A stretch of 64,000 nt of DNA. Origin: Phoenix dactylifera. Its lineage: Eukaryota > Streptophyta > Magnoliopsida > Arecales > Arecaceae. The stretch spans positions 36,815,360 through 36,879,359 of the forward strand of contig NC_052392.1 in NCBI RefSeq assembly GCF_009389715.1, in the 5' to 3' direction. Under the pieces are notes generated by a model. That model did not search any database and was not told the origin of the DNA. It saw nothing but the letters and a program-made list of their open reading frames with translations. Made by a program: the position numbers and the translations under genes. This document shows, in pieces, positions 10,118 to 21,900 of the stretch; within the stretch, counting starts at the first letter, position 1; each line of letters starts with the position of its first letter.

Positions 10118-13100
10118 TCATTTGCTAGGATCATACAAGCTCAAAGCATTCCTTAAAAAATTGAATCTATCTTTACAAAGGGGCTTTGTAAAGATATCAG
10201 CTAATTGATTTTCAGTACATACATATTCAATCACCACATCATTTTTCAGCACATGATCCCTAATAAAATGATGCCTAATCTCTATATGCTTTGACTTAGA
10301 GTGTTGGACAGGATTTTTTGTTAAGTTGATTGCACTTGTATTATCACACTTAATTGGTATATTGTCCATTTTAATACCGAAGTCTTCAAGTTGTTGCTTA
10401 ATCCAAAGAACTTGGGCACAACAGCTTCCGGCTGCAATGTACTCAGCTTCAGCTGTGGACAAGGCAACTGAATTTTGTTTCTTGCTAAACCAAGAAACCA
10501 AGTTGGCACCCAAGAATTGACATGTGCCACTTGTGCTTTTTCTGTCGAGTTTGCACCCGGCAAAATCAGCATCGGAATATGCAATTAAGTTTATATCAGA
10601 TTGTTTAGAGTACCATAAGCCTACATTAGATGTCCCTACTAGATATCTAAAAATTCTTTTAACAGCTTGCAAGTGTGATTCCTTAGGACATGCTTGGTAT
10701 CTAGCACACATACAAACACTGAATAATATATCTGGTCTACTAGCAGTAAGGTAAAGTAAAGAGCCTATCATACCTCTGTACAATTTGCAGTCTATACTTT
10801 TACCTTTTTCATCTTTGTCAAGCTTGCAACTTGAGCCCATGGGTGTGCTGATTTCTTTTGCATCCTTTATCTTGAATTTCTCCAACATTTCTTTGATATA
10901 CTTGGACTGACTGATGAAGATGCCTTCCTCTGATTGTTTTATTTGCAGCCCAAGGAAGAAGTTGAGCTCACCCATCATGCTCATTTTAAATTCTCCCTGC
11001 ATAAGCTTGGCAAATTCTTGACAAAGACTATCATTAGTAGCACCAAAAATTATATCATCCACATAAATTTGTACAAGCAATAAGTCATTTCCTTTTCTTT
11101 TAATAAAGAGGGTTTTGTCCACATTTCCTCTCTTAAATTTGTTCTCAATTAGAAAATTACTTAATCTTTCATACCATGCCCTAGGAGCTTGCTTAAGTCC
11201 ATACAATGCTTTATGCAATTTATACACATAATCTGGATGTAAGTGATTTTCAAAACCTGGAGGTTGTCCTACATAAACTTCCTCCATTATATAGCCATTT
11301 AAGAATGCACTTTTTACATCCATTTGATAGAGTTTAAAATCCATGAAGCATGCATATGCTAAAAGCAGTCTAATAGCCTCTAATCTAGCAACAGGAGCAA
11401 AAGTTTCATCAAAATCTATTCCTTCCTCCTGATTATATCCTTTGGCCACTAGCCTAGCTTTGTTTCTTAATACTATTCCATCTTCATCTAGTTTATTTCT
11501 ATACACCCACTTGGTGCCTATAATTGAAACATTAGGGGGTCTTTTTATTAGAGTCCAAACTTCATTTCTTTCAAATTGGTTTAATTCCTCTTGCATAGCA
11601 TTCATCCAATTATCATCTTTTTCAGCTTTTTCTAGTGATTTAGGCTCTATTTGTGAAACGAAAGCAAGATAATTACTAGTGTTTCTTAAAGAGGATCTAG
11701 TTCTTATACCTTGTGAAGGATCACCAAGGATTAGATCCTTTGGATGACCATGTGCATACCTCCATTCTTTAGGAAGATCTTGATTTTTTGATGGAGGTTG
11801 ACCTTCTTCATCTTGCTGATTTGTATCTTCCTTGACCTCATCCTCATGTTGTTTGTCTTGTATGGAGAATTCCTTCATTCGGTCTTCAAGTATACCTGCA
11901 TCACCATCTTCTTCTTTTCTAGAAGAATCTCCATTAGTTTCATCAAAAACAACGTGAATAGATTCTTCAACAACGAGAGTTCTCTTGTTGAAGACCCTGT
12001 ATGCTCTACTAGATGAGGAATAACCTAAGAAGATCCCCTCATCTGATTTAGCACTAAATTTACTGAGATTGTCCTTTCCATTGTTTAAAATAAAGCATCG
12101 ACAACCGAAAACATGAAAATAACTTATATTTGGTTTCTTACTTTTTATCAACTCATAAGGTGTTTTCTTTAAGATGGATCTAACTAAAGCACGATTTAAA
12201 ATATAACATGAGGTATTTATTGCTTCAGCCCAAAAATACTTTGGTAGATCCGATTCGCACAACATGGTACGAGCCATATCTGCTAGTGTGCGATTCTTCC
12301 TTTCTACCACCCCATTTTGTTGAGGTGTCCTAGGTGCCGAGAAGTTGTGATTGATACCATTTTCTTCACAAAATTTTTTAAAATACTGATTTTCAAACTC
12401 GGTACCATGATCACTCCTAATTGCTTTTAGTTTAAGATTGAGTTCATTCGAAACTCTATTATGAAACTTAATAAAAGCGGGAAAGGACTCATCTTTATGT
12501 GCAAGAAATGAAACCCATGTAAAACGTGAAAAATCATCAACAATTACAAGACCAAATTTCTTACCCCCTAGACTAGCAGTTCTAGTGGGTCCAAACAAAT
12601 CCATGTGAATTAGTTCTAAGGGTTTTGATGTTGAAACTATGTTCTTAGACTTAAAGGAACTTCTTGTTTGTTTCCCTAATTGACATGCAGCACAAATTTT
12701 ATTCTTTTCAAAGTCTATTTTTGGTAGCCCTTTGACTAGATCCTTTGTAATTAATTTAGAGATTAAATCCATGCTAGCATGCCCTAACCTACGATGCCAT
12801 AACCAACTAGTCTCATTGACTTTGGGATTCATGGCTACAAGACATTGGCCATCCTTCATGGTGAGATCATCAAGATCTACCATGTAAACATTTCCATGCC
12901 TATGTCCTGTGAGTATGATCTCATTATCAATTGGACTACTAATTATGCATAGTGACGATTCAAATGACACTTTAAAGCCCTTGTCACAAAATTGACTTAT
13001 ACTTAATAAATTATGTTTTAGTCCATTAACTAACAATACATTATCAATAAATGAGGAGGGTGATATGGAGATTTTACCAACACCAATAATTCGTCCTTTA

Positions 13101-14302
13101 GCATTGTCTCCAAATGTGACTAATCCTCCTTCTTTTGATTCCAAGGTGACGAAGAGACTCTTGTCACCGGTCATATGCCTTGAGCAACCGCTATCAAGAT
13201 ACCACATTCTCTTTTTATTTCCGGCTGCAAGGCATACCTCATCGTCTTCAAACGCCATGAAGCACAAATTGGCGGTCTCTTCCTTTTCTTCCTCGGAGGA
13301 TGATGTGTCACTATCATCCCATGTTGCCTTTAATGCCTTCTTCTTCTCCTTTCCAAAATACTTCTTTTGTTGAGGGCATTTGGAACGAACGTGTCCCGGT
13401 CTCTTGCAATCATAGCATATGATTGGGTCTCTTTCTTTTTCCTTTTCTTTTTTCCAATCATTTCTCCCTCCAAATTTCTTTCTTGGAAAAGGTTTCTTTC
13501 TTCTCATGAATTTCTTAAATTTTCTTACTATCAAGCCCAAGTCCTCATCTTGGCTTTCTTCTTCACTCTCACTACTCTCTTCTTCACACACACTTGAAGT
13601 AGCTTTGAGTGCGATTGTCCTTTTCTTCGGCAACTCTTCTTCATGTTGCTTCATTGTGAGCTCATGCGTCATCAATGAGCCCAGTAGTTGTTCTAATCCC
13701 AAAGTGTTGAGGTCTTTGGCTTCTACGATTGCCGTGACCTTTGCTTCCCATGCTTTCGGCAAAGACCTGAGAATTTTACTCACAAGTTCCGGGTTAGTAT
13801 AAGATTTATCCAAACTCTTTAGACCATTAATTATATCGGTAAAGCGAGTAAACATGCATGTGATGGTTTCATTAGGTTCCATCTTAAACAATTCATATTT
13901 GTGAACTAGAATGTTCATTTTGGACTCTTTGACTTGATTTGTACCCTCATGGGTAACTTCAAGCCTATCCCATATTTCCTTGGCGGAACTACATGTAGAG
14001 ACTCTATTGAACTCATTTACATCTAAAGAACAAAATAGTGAGTTCATGGCTCTAGAATTGAGTTGAGCCATCCTATCATCATTCTCATCCCAATCCTCCT
14101 CAGGTTTGGGAACTCGAATGCCATTAACCACATGTGATGGTTCTTGTGGTCCCTTGACTATAACCCTCCACAAGGCATAGTCTTGTGCTTGAATGAAGAT
14201 TTTCATTCTAGTCTTCCAATAGGTATAATTTGTCCCATTGAAGAGTGGAGGTCTATTGGTTGCTTGCCCCTCGGCAGGAACATTGTTAAAGGGTGTTCCC
14301 AT
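10118..14302 (-). CDS. Copia gag-pol polyprotein, 1394 aa, uninterrupted
   Basis: Domains in order: Gag (residues about 15-240); CCHC nucleic-acid-binding knuckle ([14 protein letters not shown], 296-309); aspartic protease (LDSG at 369-372); integrase zinc-binding HHCC (503-540) and catalytic D567, D631, E667; reverse transcriptase (about 910-1155, QMDVKSAF near 993 and the YVDD box at 1080-1083); RNase H (about 1240-1370, SDADFAG and [11 protein letters not shown]). Integrase before reverse transcriptase is the Copia order. All catalytic motifs are present and no stop or frameshift is seen. The leader from LTR to ATG is only 66 bp. Gag and Pol share one frame, so their ratio must be set after or during translation. 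Confidence 0.96.
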   Translation of the reverse strand: MGTPFNNVPAEGQATNRPPLFNGTNYTYWKTRMKIFIQAQDYALWRVIVKGPQEPSHVVNGIRVPKPEEDWDENDDRMAQLNSRAMNSLFCSLDVNEFNRVSTCSSAKEIWDRLEVTHEGTNQVKESKMNILVHKYELFKMEPNETITCMFTRFTDIINGLKSLDKSYTNPELVSKILRSLPKAWEAKVTAIVEAKDLNTLGLEQLLGSLMTHELTMKQHEEELPKKRTIALKATSSVCEEESSESEEESQDEDLGLIVRKFKKFMRRKKPFPRKKFGGRNDWKKEKEKERDPIICYDCKRPGHVRSKCPQQKKYFGKEKKKALKATWDDSDTSSSEEEKEETANLCFMAFEDDEVCLAAGNKKRMWYLDSGCSRHMTGDKSLFVTLESKEGGLVTFGDNAKGRIIGVGKISISPSSFIDNVLLVNGLKHNLLSISQFCDKGFKVSFESSLCIISSPIDNEIILTGHRHGNVYMVDLDDLTMKDGQCLVAMNPKVNETSWLWHRRLGHASMDLISKLITKDLVKGLPKIDFEKNKICAACQLGKQTRSSFKSKNIVSTSKPLELIHMDLFGPTRTASLGGKKFGLVIVDDFSRFTWVSFLAHKDESFPAFIKFHNRVSNELNLKLKAIRSDHGTEFENQYFKKFCEENGINHNFSAPRTPQQNGVVERKNRTLADMARTMLCESDLPKYFWAEAINTSCYILNRALVRSILKKTPYELIKSKKPNISYFHVFGCRCFILNNGKDNLSKFSAKSDEGIFLGYSSSSRAYRVFNKRTLVVEESIHVVFDETNGDSSRKEEDGDAGILEDRMKEFSIQDKQHEDEVKEDTNQQDEEGQPPSKNQDLPKEWRYAHGHPKDLILGDPSQGIRTRSSLRNTSNYLAFVSQIEPKSLEKAEKDDNWMNAMQEELNQFERNEVWTLIKRPPNVSIIGTKWVYRNKLDEDGIVLRNKARLVAKGYNQEEGIDFDETFAPVARLEAIRLLLAYACFMDFKLYQMDVKSAFLNGYIMEEVYVGQPPGFENHLHPDYVYKLHKALYGLKQAPRAWYERLSNFLIENKFKRGNVDKTLFIKRKGNDLLLVQIYVDDIIFGATNDSLCQEFAKLMQGEFKMSMMGELNFFLGLQIKQSEEGIFISQSKYIKEMLEKFKIKDAKEISTPMGSSCKLDKDEKGKSIDCKLYRGMIGSLLYLTASRPDILFSVCMCARYQACPKESHLQAVKRIFRYLVGTSNVGLWYSKQSDINLIAYSDADFAGCKLDRKSTSGTCQFLGANLVSWFSKKQNSVALSTAEAEYIAAGSCCAQVLWIKQQLEDFGIKMDNIPIKCDNTSAINLTKNPVQHSKSKHIEIRHHFIRDHVLKNDVVIEYVCTENQLADIFTKPLCKDRFNFLRNALSLYDPSK

Positions 14303-14354
14303 CTAGATCTTTGGCTAAGACGGTTAGGTCTTTCAAGAAATACACAGAGCACCT

Positions 14355-14366
14355 GCTCTGATACCA
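14355..14366 (-). other. Primer-binding site, initiator tRNA-Met type
   Basis: TGGTATCAGAGC on the minus strand, two bases after the 5' LTR end. This is the standard complement of the 3' end of plant initiator methionine tRNA used to prime minus-strand DNA synthesis. Confidence 0.93.
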
Positions 14367-15036
14367 CTTGTTGCCCAGAGATGGTCACCCAAGAGGGGGG
14401 TGAATTGGGTGTTTTAAAACTCTTCGGCTAATTAAAATTAAAACACACAAATATATGAAATAAGGTAATGATAGTGGGATGAGAAGACACAATCACAAAC
14501 ACACGGTTTTATAGTGGTTCGGAGCTTCCACCGCTCCTACATCCACTCCCCAAAGCGCCTTTGGGTATTTCCACTATAATCCAAGATTACAGTACGGTAG
14601 TTTTGCGAGTTTACTACCCAACTCGTTGTTTTACACCGGGCTCACAACAAACCCTAAACCCCCAATTTCTCTTAGGCTTGGGACGCCTTTCCCTTGTTCC
14701 AAGTCCCTTGACTTGAACAAGCACTACAATCAAAGAGTTTACAAAAGAGAATAAAAGCTCTAAAAAGCAAATATATCAATTATGAACAATTTAACCCGGA
14801 AGAATCTTTTTACCGTTGGAAGCGTGGGAGATGTTGATTCTTCCGATGTGGAGTGCGTAGGATCGAGTGTGAGCTTTGAATCCCGAGCGCACGAGAGCGG
14901 TTGAGCTTGAAATCACAAGAGAACCTTGAATGCACTTGATTTCTACACTTTAATGCTCTCACTCTTTTGAACTTTTCTCTCTTGAATAATTTTGCTTTTG
15001 GGTTGGTGAAGAGTTGTTGAGAACCACTCAAGAGGT

Positions 15037-15046
15037 CCCTTTTATA
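15037..15046 (-). promoter_or_regulatory. LTR promoter TATA box
   Basis: TATAAAAGGG on the minus strand in the 5' LTR (twin at 6464-6473). A start site about 30 bp downstream would leave roughly 900 bp of U3 and about 640 bp of R-U5. The palindromic motif array begins about 90 bp upstream of it. Confidence 0.75.
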
Positions 15047-15120
15047 GCCCAAAAAGCAAATATAGCCGTTAGAAACAAAAAGAGAAGGATTTGAAATTCA
15101 AACCAAACCTGAAAAGCTGT

Positions 15121-15735
15121 CAGTCGCGTCCCAGGCGCTCCGGGGACGTCTCTGCTACAGCGAGAGACGTCTCGCCTACAGGATTTTTACTTTTTACTTT
15201 ATCTGGGGTCGACTCGGCACTTTACGGGGACGTCTCGGCTTGTCTGCACTTTTTGAGTGGGGACGACTCCGCTTGTTTGGGGACGACTCCGCTTCTTTAT
15301 CTTTGAAAAATATGTCCTCTGGAATTCCCTGAGAGAGTCGACTCCGCTCTTTCAGGGGACGTCTCGGCTTGTCTGCACTTTTATGCATGGGGACGTCTCC
15401 GCTATCTCAGGGTCGACTCCGCTTCCTTATCACCGCAGAAACCATTCTCTGGAAAACCCTGAGAGAGCCGTCTCCGCCATCTTGGGGACGACTCGGAAAG
15501 TCTCCTTTTTGCTTGCGGGGACGACTCCGCGTACAGCGGGGACGTCTCGCGCATATCCCTTGAAAAACGTCTTTCTGCCGCCACTGAGAGAGTCGACTCC
15601 GCTACTGAGAGAGTCGACTCCGCTAACGCAGGGACGACTCGGCAGGTGTCGGGGACGTCTCCAAGTGTGCCAGTTCTTCCTGTTTGTGCCAGAGACGTCT
15701 CTGAAACTATCAGGAGACGTCTCGGCTGTCCCTGA
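15121..15735 (-). repeat. U3 palindromic motif array, 5' LTR copy
   Basis: Same array as at 6548-7162, about 20 motifs, positioned just upstream of the TATA box of the active promoter. Four of the roughly ten differences between the LTRs fall here, several at CpG, as expected from cytosine methylation and deamination. Confidence 0.85.
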
Positions 15736-15913
15736 ACTTTTTCTTTAGCTCAAAATATTCTTCAATAAATTCATAAAAATTATGGGAACTTGCCTAGACA
15801 TTTCTTAACAATATTCTAAGTAAAACACATGAATTTCTCAATTGAATTGTTAAGATATAATGGAATTTTACTCTAGTGTTTTGTATTCATCAAAATCCAT
15901 TAGGGGGTCAATA

Positions 15914-15918
15914 GAAAT
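15914..15918. repeat. Copia target-site duplication, right copy
   Basis: GAAAT, matching 5791-5795. Taking only one copy keeps the hAT transposase in phase across the insertion. Confidence 0.88.
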
Positions 15919-16995
15919 GCAGTTTCTTTTATTCATGCTTCAAGATCAAGACTTCAAGAATTTAAGGAACTATGTATAAATCATGGTAAACGTTTTAAAA
16001 AATTTAAACTTGATGTAATTACTCGTTGGAACTCAACATATAGCATGATACATGATGCATACCCATATAAAAACTTATTAAGTGCATATATTAATGATCG
16101 TGGATTAGGCTTTACATTGACTGAAACTGATTGGAATAAAGGAAAAATTTTGGAAGATTTTTTGCTTAGTTTTTATAATGCTACCAATGTTCTTTCTGGT
16201 ATTTATTATCCAACTTCATGTTCATTTTTACAACAAGCATATATAATTAGTCAAAAATTTTCAGAACATAGATATGATGATGTTTTAATGCCTATTATTG
16301 ACCTAATGGAATCTAAATGGAATGAGTATTGGGACAAGATATGTCCTATGCATAACTTAGCTGCTGTATTTGATCCTAGAGTTAAATTAAATGGCGTACT
16401 AATTTTACTTGATGCGTACTGTGAAAATATGATTAAAGATCCTGAACCTGCTAAAAATGAGGTAAAACAACTTCTTTATGATATTTATGCTATATATGAT
16501 GAAAAAATTCGTGGATCTAGAACACAAATACAAACCTCTATTTCTTCTTCTAGTAGTTCTCGTTCGTCATCTATTTTTTCATTCATTGCACAGAGAAGAC
16601 ACACACATGCTTCAAGTTTATCTTCATCTTCTTCATCTTTAAGTAGTGAACTAGAATTTTATTTACGAAATGATCTTCAGTCTACATATGATGAAAATCA
16701 AATAGAGAATCTAGATGTATTATCTTGGTGGAAGAGTGTTAGAAATCAATATCCTGTTATGTCTGCAATTGCACGCGATATTTTAGCTGTGCCGATGTCC
16801 ACGGTAGCATCGGAATCCGCTTTTAGTGCAGGTCGGCGTGTTCTTGACGAAAAGAGAAGTAGAATGACGGGCGAAACGGTGGAGATGCTTCTCTGCTTCA
16901 AAGATTGGTTGGATGCTGAGGCAAGACTTCAAGATAAAGGTGGACATAATACAACATCCTCTGATGATGATGATACAAACACTACTGAAGACTGA
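15919..16995 (+). pseudogene. hAT transposase, C-terminal part
   Basis: The frame resumes directly after the duplication (AVSFIHASRSRLQEF...) and runs to the stop at 16995. It contains the rest of the RNase-H-like region (ITRWNSTYSM) and the C-terminal hAT dimerisation domain with WWK, PMSTVASESAFSAGRR and an EMLLCFKDWL tail. A serine-rich stretch lies near the middle. The part downstream of M16045 is 316 codons. It cannot be translated as part of the transposase here because of the stop at 5769 and the retrotransposon. Confidence 0.88.
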
Positions 16996-17289
16996 AGAGT
17001 GAATACTGATTCACTGAATCACTGATGATTAGTAAGATTTCTTAATTTTTTATAATTGTACATTTTTATTGTATTCTGGAGGTCAGACCAAAGTCCAAAC
17101 CTCGGCCCTTTCTTATTGTATTCTGGAGGTCAGACCAAGGTCCAAACCTTCCTTCATGTACCATTTTGATTTAAATTAATAAACTGGTAGGGGTCTATGC
17201 CAAACCCCCCACCATTCCGGTGGCTTTATATTCATAAATCCTTAGTTTTCAATATTTATTAATTTATTAAAAAAAATTTATGAAGCATT

Positions 17290-17619
17290 AATTTTTATCG
17301 GGCCGGACCGGGCCCAGGCCCGGACCGTGCCAGGCCCGCGGGCCCGCCCGGCCCAGGCCCTTATGGGCCGTGCCGGGCTGGCCCGCGGGCCGTGCCGTGC
17401 TTGGCCCACGGGCCTAGAGCGGGCCATGCCGGCCCAGGCCCGAAGCGGGCCGTGCCGGGCTCGGCCCGCGAGCCAGTAACCTGTGACCCAGCACGGCCCC
17501 CTTAAATGGGCCGTGCCAGGCACGGCCCGGCATTGTAGCTATCGGGCCGTGCCAGGCACGGCCCGCTTCGTGCCGGACCGTGCCGGGCCGTGGGCGGCCC
17601 GGCCCAGTGCCTAACTCTA
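17290..17619. repeat. hAT right TIR and GC-rich subterminal repeats
   Basis: Mirror of the left end: repeated GGGCCGTGCC/GGCACGGCCC motifs ending in the inverted terminal repeat CCTAACTCTA. The stretch 16996-17289 before it is transposase 3' sequence with two near-identical 'ATTCTGGAGGTCAGACCAA' segments at about 17074 and 17120. Confidence 0.85.
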
Positions 17620-17627
17620 CTGCAGGC
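17620..17627. repeat. hAT target-site duplication, right copy
   Basis: CTGCAGGC, exact copy of 4156-4163. Confidence 0.93.
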
Positions 17628-18973
17628 TCTGATCTGGGCAAAAATTTTGTTAGTATTTAGGAATTCAATCCGTGTTCTGGATACGGCGTTGGATGTCCAT
17701 GTAATTCTGCTCTCCTAGCAGGTTTTTTGTGTTATTTTTAAACATAAAAATTAATGATCTGTTGGTTGTCGTATTAATAAATGAAAGCAAATTGAGCATC
17801 TTTCAGAACTCAGGTCCATGATTCCGTTTTCCTACAAGCTCGCTGCCTCATGAAACCTCCCATACCCAACTTGTATGGGCTTGAGTTGAATCATGAGTGC
17901 CAGATCAATTCTATCTTATGGGTGATCGTAGTTTTAGCTTTGTGGGGTTAAGCCTCATGTTAAGCTTTTAATAGAAAATAATAAATGTTTCCAGCAAATG
18001 TAATCCTTTACCAAATGTAATCCTCACTTCATAATTGGCACTTTCATACTTGACTTTCATAGTAGCTTCCTTCGTGTAATCTATTTATCTCGATACATAA
18101 CGCCTTCTTGCATACGTTTTCTTAAGAAAATAATAACAAGAATTAAATATAAATAAACAACTAATTGTAAGACCAATAAATTATGTGAATATGCTTGCTT
18201 GATTCTGCCTCGATGCATTGGCAATTGGCAAACTTCGCATGTGCTTGAGTAGTTACATTGATATGAGGTGTTAAGATAAAGGCCATACATCAATCAAGCC
18301 CTTGGTTTGATAAGTGTGTAGCTCTAAAAAACGAAATCTAAATTAAGCACTAGCTATAGAGGTTGAAGGTTTGATGCCGGCTATAATCTAAATTAACCCT
18401 TCCAAATATGTATGTGTGCATATTGTATGCGAAATATTATTGTGTGTTTCATATTTACTTGAAAACTAAAATTAGTAATGAACCATCCAAATTTAAGATT
18501 TAAACCATTAAACATGGTATGCACCATAAAATAAATTTAGAAACTAAAATTTATAAATGTTGGTGGCATCTAGTATATGATGTTAATAATATGGTATCGT
18601 ACTATATATCATCTTCTAATTATCAGACTATAGTAATTTTAAATATAGTTATATTTTAGCATATTTGAATTATAATTCATAAAATGAATTTTAAATTTAT
18701 ATATCCTTATATGTATGATCTAATTGGTGCTACCTGGCTGGTTATTAAATTAAAAATTATCAAAATATATAAATTTTGATTTCTATTATACGTACTTATT
18801 TAATCTTGGATTTGGATAATGATGTACCGATTTTCAGGTACCGGCGCTCCCGGTGGCGGCGGGTGTGATCCTGCAGGGGAGCTCTCGTTGTCTTTCTCGC
18901 CCAGCCGGCAACGAAAGCAGCAGCATCCATCTCCGAGTCATCCAAGCTTCCAAGCCCTCTCTCTCTCTCTAAG
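17628..18973. other. Upstream region of the RING gene
   Basis: About 1.35 kb, AT-rich, becoming GC-rich after 18830 where the 5' UTR probably begins; a short CT run (18957-18971) directly precedes the start codon. No gene or recognisable element found. It is the RING-gene half of the divergent upstream region shared with FCLY before the hAT insertion. Confidence 0.6.
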
Positions 18974-21900
18974 ATGGAGTCGGCAATGGAGTTGCCTGAG
19001 TGCCCGGTTTGCCTGCAGGCCTACGACTGGACGGCGACGGTGCCGCGGGTGATGGCATGCGGGCACTCGGCGTGCGAGGTATGCCTGGCCGCCCTCCCCA
19101 TCCCTCGCCCCAACCTCCCCGACGCCGTCCGCTGCCCCGCCTGCACCCAGCTCGTCCCCCTCCCACGCTCCCCCGGACCCTCCGCCCTCCCCAAGAACCT
19201 CGACCTCCTCCGCTTATCCTCCTCCTCCTCCTCCTCCTCTCCTTCCCCAATCCCCAAATCCAAACACAGTCCTGATCCCGATGCATCCCCTCCCCTGGAC
19301 TTTTTCCCTCTACCCTGGACCCAATCCCTCCTCCCCGCCTGGAAGCACTTCATCCTCCCCCAAGACGCCCTGTCCCTTCTCTCGCTCGGAGCAGCAACGA
19401 CGACAGACATCTCGACGGCTACCATCTCTACGCCTCTCGGCCGGCCCTGGTGCTCCCGGCAGAACCAGCGAGTGAGCCTGTTTCCCATCGACACTTCTCC
19501 TTTTCTCTCCTCTTTGTCTTCCACCGAGTCGTCCCAGTGGTTTCGGCTAAGCTACACGGTGCGTGTGTTGGAAGCTCTGTATCAGTTGGGCGATGGGGTG
19601 AGAGACGAATTGGGTCTTCTTGTGGATGCCTCGATAAGGCATCAGCGGGGATTATGTAAAGTTTTCGGGTTGTGGATGGGTGGGGAACAGGAAAAATCTC
19701 GCCTTTGCTTGGTTTGTGAGAGGTTTGGTCGCAATCTTGCTGATGTGTTGAGAGACGGGAAGAGGTTTAGTGGTGGTGGAGTGGATGGTGGGAATCTTTT
19801 GCATAGTTTTGGGATGGTGAGCATGGAGCTGTGTGAGGTGGTGATGGATTTGCATTCGCAAGGGTTGGTGGCTGGATGCTTGGCACCGTCCTGCTTTTGC
19901 TTCGATGATTTCGGGCACGGTCTTTTTGATGTCAATCAGGTTTTGCTATCAGGGAGGAGAATCCGGGAGAATGCTAGTGCTATGTCTTCCAGAAAAGGCT
20001 GTGATGGTCCCAACCTGGTTGAAAGCACAGCTTTTTTAAGCCCAGAGGTGTTTGTTTCATTGTTCGGAAAGGATGTTGCTAATGACTCTGGTTTTGATAG
20101 CTCAGTGGGATATGGAACGGATGTTTGGTCGTTGGCTTGTATATTGGTCATGATTCTTTTGGGCAACGCCAATCTGGCAGCAGAACTAGTTGAAAGTCTC
20201 TCTGGCATCCTTGCAGAAGGGAGTTGCAAAAAATTTGCTGAAGTATATGATGTTTGGAAGGAGAAGGTAGTCTCCAAGTTGGAAGCTTTATTAATGGAGA
20301 CAAAGTTTGAGCCATTGCTCCAGATTCTTACTTCTTGTTTGAATTATGAACCAGAGAGCCGTCCTCAAGTGATTGATATTTGGCATTGTATTTGCAGTCT
20401 GTTCACCAAGACCTGTGCTGATGATTTGGCCGCTTCTGATGTTTTAGTAGCAAAGGAGAATGTTTTATGTTGCTTAGTTCTTGGGAGCATATGCTCCCTG
20501 CGACACAAAGAAGCTGACAGCATTTTGCCAAGTCAAGGGAATGACAACATTTCTAGAGATAATCCATATGAAGACATGCTGGGTAGCAATGAAAGCAATG
20601 CTGATCACTTGCAGCAGGGGAAAGATGACAATAACCTAGTCAAAGGGCTGCACGGTGGTGGTCTTAGATCTGTCGCTCTTCAAGATCATCGTGACTGTGT
20701 GACAGGATTGGCGATTGGAGGTATAAACTAATTTTCTATTGTATGATTGCTTATTCTTTCATTAGTTTAGTCATTTGGGTTTCTTATATATATATATTGG
20801 ATGATTGCTTGTTCTTTCATTGGTTTAATCATTTGGGATTGCTTATATATTCTTTGATGATGTCTTTATCTTGCTTATGATGATCCACCTATTCTGTTTC
20901 TTTTCTGATATTTGTGATATTAACTATATTTAAAAGAGAATTATTTTGCGGATCATCTTGGCCAATTATCTGCAATGCTGGAGGTTTAATCTTATGTCAA
21001 TTTTTACCTGTTGCAGGGGGGTTTTTGTTTAGCTCTTCTTTTGATAAAACAATCAACGTATGGTCCCTGCAGGTATACTCTTGCGAAAGGTACTTTTTTT
21101 CTGAATGATTGATATTGACATTGCTGTAGTATTCCTAGAAGAGTTGAAGGACTAACAAATTTCTAATGAAATTGGATATGTAATGTCTTTTCCCTTGCAG
21201 GGAACCAAAACCAGAAACTTATCATGCACTTTCTATTACTGTATGATAAAGTTCGTCAAAATGTGTTTCCTTTATAATGCATTTCTTACATAGACAAAGA
21301 GATAAAATAAGGATCCAGGATCCCTTAATTTTTTCTTTTACTGGAACTTATACCCAACATTCAAAAGTACTAACAATATCTGCATGTTCATAGAACTGCA
21401 AAAACATCATGAGCAATTCCTTCCCCTGCTCAAAGTCATATTAGCTTTTAACTCATCTTGGGTTTCTAAGTAGGAATTACAAGGTTTAATCTATGTGTTG
21501 TCAAAGGTTTCTTGAAGAATTTTGTTCACCACCATAAAGGCCAACATATTGCTACTCATTGAGTTTTTTATGCCTTGCCTTGTTACATCAATATCTAGAC
21601 TCTTTACGAACTGGGGGAACCTTGTAGAATTGTTCCCTGTTTGCATGAACTTAAACTACATAGCTAAGCATCTAGGTTTCATGGAAAGCTCTTTTCTCAT
21701 CCAAAGAGACCTTGGCTAATGGTAGTTACCAGTTTGAAGGCTTTTTGTAGTTAAGCCAAGGGCCTGTTGCAAGGCTTTCACGTGCTCTAATGGATTACAA
21801 TCTGATCCATATAATGAGCCCCATATAGATGGGACTAGGCTTGTTGGTAAACTTATGTGAACAGGAAGACCTGTTGACAGATTTATGCTAGCTAATTGAA

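Larger units (their letters stand above)
5796..15913 (-). mobile_element. Copia LTR retrotransposon, Sirevirus-like, apparently intact
   Basis: A 10118-bp element in the minus orientation, nested in the hAT transposase gene. Order along transcription: 5' LTR (15913-14369), initiator-Met PBS (14366-14355), gag-pol (14302-10118), second ORF (9522-8074), PPT cluster (7791-7342), 3' LTR (7340-5796). Integrase precedes reverse transcriptase, which defines Copia. LTRs over 1.5 kb, an ORF in the env position and multiple PPTs are traits reported for the Sirevirus genus. Both LTRs are exactly 1545 bp and differ at about 10 positions by my line-by-line reading (0.65%), so insertion was recent. Coding frames and priming sites look complete, so it could be or recently have been autonomous. 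Confidence 0.93.
14369..15913 (-). repeat. 5' LTR of the Copia element
   Basis: 1545 bp, same length as the other LTR. On the plus strand it begins TGTTGCCC and ends GTCAATA where the partner ends GTCAACA, so its outer terminal CA has become TA. I count about 10 substitutions against the 3' LTR, about nine of them transitions. Confidence 0.93.
4164..17619 (+). mobile_element. hAT DNA transposon, split by a Copia insertion
   Basis: Ends are TAGAGTTGGGCATCGGGCCG (left) and, reverse-complemented, TAGAGTTAGGCACTGGGCCG (right), 17 of 20 matching, bounded by the 8-bp repeat CTGCAGGC. Without the nested retrotransposon the element is about 3.3 kb, normal for an autonomous hAT. Both subterminal regions (4164-4430 and 17290-17619) are packed with GGGCCGTGCC/GGCACGGCCC repeats in both orientations, typical of hAT transposase binding zones. 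The single transposase gene reads on the plus strand (4845-16995). The insertion lies about 535 bp upstream of the FCLY start codon. Confidence 0.93.

Noticed and set aside
5791-15918. A 6-7 bp target duplication (TAGAAA/TAGAAAT) for the Copia element
   Set aside because: If the right terminus is read as a mutated CAACA to CAATA, canonical TG...CA ends and a 5-bp GAAAT duplication result, and both LTRs become exactly 1545 bp.
18969-19524. Arginine/glycine-rich minus frames opposite the RING exon
   Set aside because: Antisense shadows of a GC-rich coding exon.
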